DNA of 10,508 nucleotides from Clostridia bacterium (lineage in GTDB: Bacteria; Bacillota; Clostridia; Oscillospirales; Acutalibacteraceae), in NCBI GenBank assembly GCA_024404065.1, contig JAKSQR010000044.1, forward strand, positions 1 through 10,508, read 5' to 3'. The notes below the pieces were generated by a model. The model was not told the DNA's origin. It was given only the letters and a program-made list of their open reading frames with translations, and did not search any database. Numbering within the stretch: the first letter of the stretch is position 1; each line of letters begins with the position of its first letter. The position numbers were made by a program, and so were the translations under genes. Below are positions 7,329 through 10,508 of the stretch, in pieces.

Positions 7329-8408
7329 ATGGCAAGAGTTTACAATTTTTCCGCAGGTCCCTCAATGCTTCCCGAAAGCGTGCTTCATCAGGCAGCTGAA
7401 GAGATGCTTGACTACAACGGCACAGGCCAGTCAGTAATGGAAATGAGCCACCGTTCAAAGGCTTATGAGCCCATTATCTACGGTGCAAATGACCTTTTCA
7501 GAAAGGTTCTCAATGTTCCTGATAATTACAAGATTATCTTCTGCCAGGGCGGTGCTTCCACACAGTTTGCAGCTATTCCCCTTAACTTTATGAATGGCTC
7601 AGGCAAGGCTGACTATGTTCTTTCAGGTCAGTTCTCAACAAAGGCTTACAAAGAAGCCTGCAAGTTTGGTGATGTTAAGGCAGTTGCTTCCTCAAAGGAG
7701 CAGAACTTCTCCTGCATCCCCGAAATTGACAAGAGCGAATGCAGAGCAGACGCAGACTACTTCTATATCTGCGAAAACAATACTATCTATGGTACAAAGT
7801 TCTGGAACCTTCCCGATACAGGTAATGTTCCCCTTATTTCAGACGTTTCATCCTGCTTCCTTTCAGAGCCTATGGATGTTTCAAAGTACGGTGTTATCTA
7901 CGGCGGCGCACAGAAGAACGTTGCTCCCGCAGGTCTTACAGTAGTTATCGCACGTGAGGATCTTCTTGGTAACGTAAGAGAGAATGCTCCCGTTATGCTT
8001 GACTATAAGACACTTGCAGATAATGACTCTATGTACAATACTCCTCCCTGCTGGTCAATCTACATGTGCAAGCTTGTACTTGAATGGATTGAATCTATCG
8101 GTGGTCTTGAAGCAATGAAGGCACGCAACCAGAAGAAGTGCTCAATTCTTTATGATTTCCTTGATAACAGCAAGATGTTCAATAACCCTGTTAAGAAGAG
8201 CGACCGTTCAATGATGAACGTAACATTCGTAACAGAGAGTGATGAGCTCAACGCTAAGTTTGTTGCTGATGCAGCAGCTGCAGGTTTTGTAAACCTTAAG
8301 GGTCACCGTTCAGTTGGCGGTATGAGAGCAAGTATCTACAACGCAATGCCCATCGAAGGCGTAGAAAAGCTTGTTGATTTCATGGGCGAATTTGAAAAGA
8401 ACAACTGA
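7329..8408 (+). CDS. serC: Phosphoserine aminotransferase
   Basis: PLP-dependent transfer of the amino group from glutamate to 3-phosphohydroxypyruvate, giving O-phosphoserine, the second step of serine synthesis. At 359 aa it has the usual family length. Visible: the N-terminal NFSAGPSMLP signature, substrate-binding His41-Arg42 in EMSHRSK (same numbers as E. coli), CQGGASTQFAAIP, the aspartate that pairs with the PLP ring in LISDVSS, Schiff-base Lys196 in YGGAQKN, NTPPCWSIY, and the C-terminal KGHRSVGGMRASIYNAMP block with His326, Arg327 and Arg333 for substrate phosphate and carboxylate. AAGGA at 7317-7321 is 7 bases from the ATG. It is 14 bases upstream of serA, so product and substrate enzymes are made together. 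In many bacteria SerC also acts in pyridoxal phosphate synthesis on 4-phosphohydroxythreonine; nothing here shows whether this one does. Confidence 0.97.
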   Translation: MARVYNFSAGPSMLPESVLHQAAEEMLDYNGTGQSVMEMSHRSKAYEPIIYGANDLFRKVLNVPDNYKIIFCQGGASTQFAAIPLNFMNGSGKADYVLSGQFSTKAYKEACKFGDVKAVASSKEQNFSCIPEIDKSECRADADYFYICENNTIYGTKFWNLPDTGNVPLISDVSSCFLSEPMDVSKYGVIYGGAQKNVAPAGLTVVIAREDLLGNVRENAPVMLDYKTLADNDSMYNTPPCWSIYMCKLVLEWIESIGGLEAMKARNQKKCSILYDFLDNSKMFNNPVKKSDRSMMNVTFVTESDELNAKFVADAAAAGFVNLKGHRSVGGMRASIYNAMPIEGVEKLVDFMGEFEKNN

Positions 8409-8422
8409 GAGGCGACAAAATA

Positions 8423-9571
8423 ATGTATAATATTCTTACACTTAACAAGATTGCTAAAATCGGTCTTGATAACCTTGACAGTGCAAAGTATACCTGCGGT
8501 GATGCTATTGAAGCACCCGACGCTATACTTGTACGTAGTGCTTCAATGCACGAAATGACACTTGCTGAAAATACTGTTGCTATTGCAAGAGCAGGCGCAG
8601 GTGTAAACAATATCCCCGTTGCAGATTTTGCAGAGCAGGGCGTTGTAGTATTCAACACCCCCGGTGCAAACGCAAACGCTGTTAAAGAGCTTGTAATCTG
8701 CGGTCTTCTTCTTGGTTCAAGAAGAGTTGCTGCTTCTTATGACTGGGCTAAGACCCTCAAGGGTAACGGCGCAGAAGTAGGCAAGATGGTAGAAAAAGGC
8801 AAGAGCCAGTTTGTTGGCCCTGAAATCAAGGGCAAAACTCTTGGTGTTGTTGGTATGGGTGCTATCGGTGCGCTTGTAGCTGATGCAGCTAACGCACTTG
8901 GTATGAGCATTGTTGGCTTTGACCCATTCCTCAGCGATACAGCAAAGGCTGCTTTTGAGGCAAAGGGCTACAAAATTACAGCAGATATGAATGATATCTA
9001 TGCTGACAGTGACTATATCACACTTCACCTTCCATATAACGACAGCACAAAGGGCACAATCAATGCTGAAACTATCGCAAAGATGAAGGACGGCGTTCGT
9101 ATTATCAACTTTGCAAGAGGTGAGCTTGTTGATTCTGATGCACTTGTTGCAGCAGTTGAAGGTGGCAAGGTTGCAGCTTATGTAACAGACTTCCCCACAG
9201 ATGCACAGATTGGTGTAGACGGCATTACAGCACTTCCTCACCTTGGTGCTTCAACACCTGAAAGTGAAGATAACTGCGCAGTTATGGCTGCAAAGGAAAT
9301 TGCTGATTACATTGAAAAAGGTGTTATTAAAAACAGCGTTAACTATCCTAACGCACAGCTTGCTGATTGCTTTACAGTACGTACATGCATTCTTCACAAG
9401 GAAGATGCAACAGTTGCTGAGAAAGCAGAAGCTGCTGCTAAGGCTGCAGGCGCAACAGTTACAAGCACATTTACAGCAGCTAAGAAGGGTATGGGCTACA
9501 CAGTAATCGATACCGATAAGGAATTTGATGCAGCTGTTGAAGGTGCTATCAGAGTTCGTGTAATTAAATAA
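8423..9571 (+). CDS. serA: D-3-phosphoglycerate dehydrogenase, short form with degenerate ACT-like tail
   Basis: Predicted to oxidise 3-phosphoglycerate to 3-phosphohydroxypyruvate with NAD, the first step of serine synthesis; 382 aa. Visible: N-terminal substrate domain half with ILVRSASM and ARAGAGVNNIP, the NTPGANANAVKELV stretch, Rossmann motif GMGAIG with Gly144/146/149 followed by Asp167 (favouring NAD over NADP), and active-site Arg232 (FARGELVD) and His273 (LPHLGAST). The catalytic acid position, Glu269 in E. coli, is Asp260 (FPTD). The C-terminal 65 or so residues match an ACT domain in place and in the closing RVRVIK, but the serine-binding HxN-x-PG segment is replaced by HKEDAT (325-330). 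GAGAGG at 8407-8412 overlaps the serC stop and is 10 bases from the ATG. Another D-2-hydroxyacid dehydrogenase is possible by sequence alone; the adjacent serC makes SerA the best call. The gene ends just before a terminator. Confidence 0.93.
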   Translation: MYNILTLNKIAKIGLDNLDSAKYTCGDAIEAPDAILVRSASMHEMTLAENTVAIARAGAGVNNIPVADFAEQGVVVFNTPGANANAVKELVICGLLLGSRRVAASYDWAKTLKGNGAEVGKMVEKGKSQFVGPEIKGKTLGVVGMGAIGALVADAANALGMSIVGFDPFLSDTAKAAFEAKGYKITADMNDIYADSDYITLHLPYNDSTKGTINAETIAKMKDGVRIINFARGELVDSDALVAAVEGGKVAAYVTDFPTDAQIGVDGITALPHLGASTPESEDNCAVMAAKEIADYIEKGVIKNSVNYPNAQLADCFTVRTCILHKEDATVAEKAEAAAKAAGATVTSTFTAAKKGMGYTVIDTDKEFDAAVEGAIRVRVIK

Positions 9572-9586
9572 ATTTTTAATTGCTGT

Positions 9587-9624
9587 CAGGCAATGCAACT
9601 TTTTGTTGTATTGCCTGTTTTTTT
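9587..9624 (+). terminator. Intrinsic terminator of the gyrB-serA unit
   Basis: A 13-bp stem pairs 9587-9599 (CAGGCAATGCAAC) with 9605-9617 (GTTGTATTGCCTG). All pairs are Watson-Crick except one G-U (9595 with 9609). The loop is five T (9600-9604) and the stem is followed by seven T (9618-9624). It starts 15 bases after the serA stop codon. It is the only strong terminator seen in the window. Confidence 0.93.
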
Positions 9625-9634
9625 GTTGTATACT
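9606..9634 (+). promoter_or_regulatory. Predicted sigma-A promoter of the lipoprotein gene
   Basis: TATACT (9629-9634) is a good -10 box. A weak -35, TTGTAT (9606-9611, matching TTG only), lies exactly 17 bases upstream. Transcription would start near 9641, giving a leader of about 38 bases before the ATG at 9679. The -35 box is inside the right arm of the terminator and the spacer contains its T run. The weak -35 keeps confidence moderate; position between a terminator and a gene start supports it. Confidence 0.6.
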
Positions 9635-9678
9635 GATTTTGCAGAGAATTAAATCTCAAATCAAAAGGAGAGAATATT

Positions 9679-10508
9679 ATGAAAAAATCAATTGCAATTT
9701 TACTCACAATGGCAATGCTCCTTATGTTTGCTGCATGCGGTGCAAAGGATGCTGCCGAAACAACAACTACTACTGAGACACAGACAGAGGCTGATACCAC
9801 AGCTGCAGTTGAAACAACCGCTAAAGAAGAAACCTCTGCAGAGGCAGAAGAAACTACTGAAGCTGCTACAATCAAAGCTCCCTCAACAAAGGCTGAAATT
9901 ATTGAAGCTTATAACAACGCTGTAAACAATGCTTTTGACAAGCAGGCAGGCTTCAATAAAGAAAGATATACAGATAACGAAAACTATGATATGAGCCTTG
10001 CCCTCAAAGCCTTCAAAGGTCTTGTAGAAAAGTTTGTAGGTATTGGTGAAGCTAACAAATATCAGGTTTCCGTTACAAAGGGTCAGTGGGAAACTGATGC
10101 TAAAAAGCATTACCTTCGTCAGAGCACACTTACTGAAGCAGACGTTAAAGACGCAACCATCAAGGAAGAAAACGGCAATTATGTTATCACCCTTTCAATT
10201 AAAGATGGTAACAGCGTAGGCAGTGATACTCAGAAATCAACAAATGCTCCACTTGATAAATGCGGTATATGCGTAGGCAACGAAGATAAGGGTTACTACG
10301 ACCACAAGACAGGTGAGGTTATTTACAGCGCAATCTCAGGCACTTATGCAGGTGCAAAGATAGATGAAAACTATATCAACGCTACTGCCGTTGCCGAAAT
10401 AAATGCAGAAACAGGCGAGCTTGTAAGCCTTACAGTTAAATTTAATATCTTTGTTAATATTGATATAAGCATAGGCAAAGGCATGGCATCAGGCACAACT
10501 CATGTAAT
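9679..10508 (+). CDS. Uncharacterised lipoprotein with Thr/Glu/Ala-rich linker (3' end outside window)
   Basis: I do not recognise the family. The frame is open from ATG 9679 to the window end (276 full codons, no stop). AGGAG at 9666-9670 is 8 bases from the ATG. Residues 1-19 are a lipoprotein signal peptide: Lys2-Lys3, a hydrophobic core, then the lipobox FAAC with Cys20 as the predicted lipidated residue (Phe at -3 is less usual than Leu) and Gly21. Residues 22-64 are a low-complexity Thr/Glu/Ala linker with a run of five Thr (28-32), probably a flexible spacer through the cell wall. From about residue 67 a mixed, Lys/Asp/Asn-rich extracellular domain begins with a helix-like stretch (71-90) and later predicted strands. 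It contains CGIC (Cys195, Cys198). Predicted location is the outer face of the membrane. A binding or sensing role is possible, but nothing seen fixes a function. It has its own predicted promoter and follows a terminator, so it is not part of the upstream unit. Confidence 0.88.
   Translation, partial: MKKSIAILLTMAMLLMFAACGAKDAAETTTTTETQTEADTTAAVETTAKEETSAEAEETTEAATIKAPSTKAEIIEAYNNAVNNAFDKQAGFNKERYTDNENYDMSLALKAFKGLVEKFVGIGEANKYQVSVTKGQWETDAKKHYLRQSTLTEADVKDATIKEENGNYVITLSIKDGNSVGSDTQKSTNAPLDKCGICVGNEDKGYYDHKTGEVIYSAISGTYAGAKIDENYINATAVAEINAETGELVSLTVKFNIFVNIDISIGKGMASGTTHV

Noticed and set aside
8717..9241. 174-residue minus-strand open frame, cysteine-rich
   Set aside because: It lies fully antisense within serA, has no family features, and its composition is what the reverse complement of this gene's codon use would give.
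9579..9594. Alternative hairpin ATTGC/GCAAT as an anti-terminator
   Set aside because: Only five base pairs and not extendable on either side, far weaker than the 13-bp terminator stem it would have to compete with.
9251..9598. 115-residue minus-strand open frame at the serA end
   Set aside because: Antisense to serA and overlapping the terminator stem; cysteine-rich composition mirrors GCA/ACA-rich plus-strand codons.
9576..9875. 99-residue minus-strand frame rich in Val/Ser/Ala
   Set aside because: Shadow of the repetitive Thr/Glu/Ala linker codons of the lipoprotein; no ribosome binding site or recognisable domain.

Overview
The window is one continuous run of plus-strand genes from a low-to-moderate-GC Gram-positive bacterium, most likely a gut-type member of Clostridia (Oscillospirales/Ruminococcaceae-like). 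That placement is inferred from AGGAGG-type ribosome binding sites, a Bacillus/Clostridium-style MgsA, a cysteine-rich HisRS insert, and a short SerA of the kind seen in anaerobes. The window ends in a lipoprotein with a long Thr/Glu/Ala linker, also typical of this group. No sequence search was possible, so the lineage is provisional.

Layout: 1-1131 is the 3' part of gyrB (open at the left edge). It is followed by gyrA (1147-3702), mgsA (methylglyoxal synthase, 3720-4121), hisS (4145-5488), aspS (5505-7292), serC (7329-8408) and serA (8423-9571). Gaps between these genes are only about 14 to 36 bases, each with a ribosome binding site and no terminator, so the seven genes look like one transcription unit. 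A strong intrinsic terminator (9587-9624) ends it. A predicted promoter whose -35 lies in the terminator's right arm then drives a separate, uncharacterised lipoprotein gene (from 9679, open at the right edge).

Functionally the unit joins DNA supercoiling (GyrBA), a triose-phosphate shunt (MgsA), two class II aminoacyl-tRNA synthetases (HisRS, AspRS) and the first two steps of serine synthesis from 3-phosphoglycerate (SerA, then SerC). The common thread appears to be growth-linked expression rather than a single pathway. There is no room for T-box leaders before hisS, aspS or serC.

I see no phage, IS element, CRISPR array, tRNA or rRNA, and no clearly new multi-gene system. The points worth a second look are residue-level departures from family norms: the quinolone-pocket positions of GyrA and GyrB, Asn at an active-site Asp position of MgsA, motif 3 of HisRS, and the catalytic acid and ACT domain of SerA. 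The others are the mixed operon, the overlapping terminator and promoter, and the unrecognised lipoprotein. There is no gene-free stretch longer than about 110 bases.
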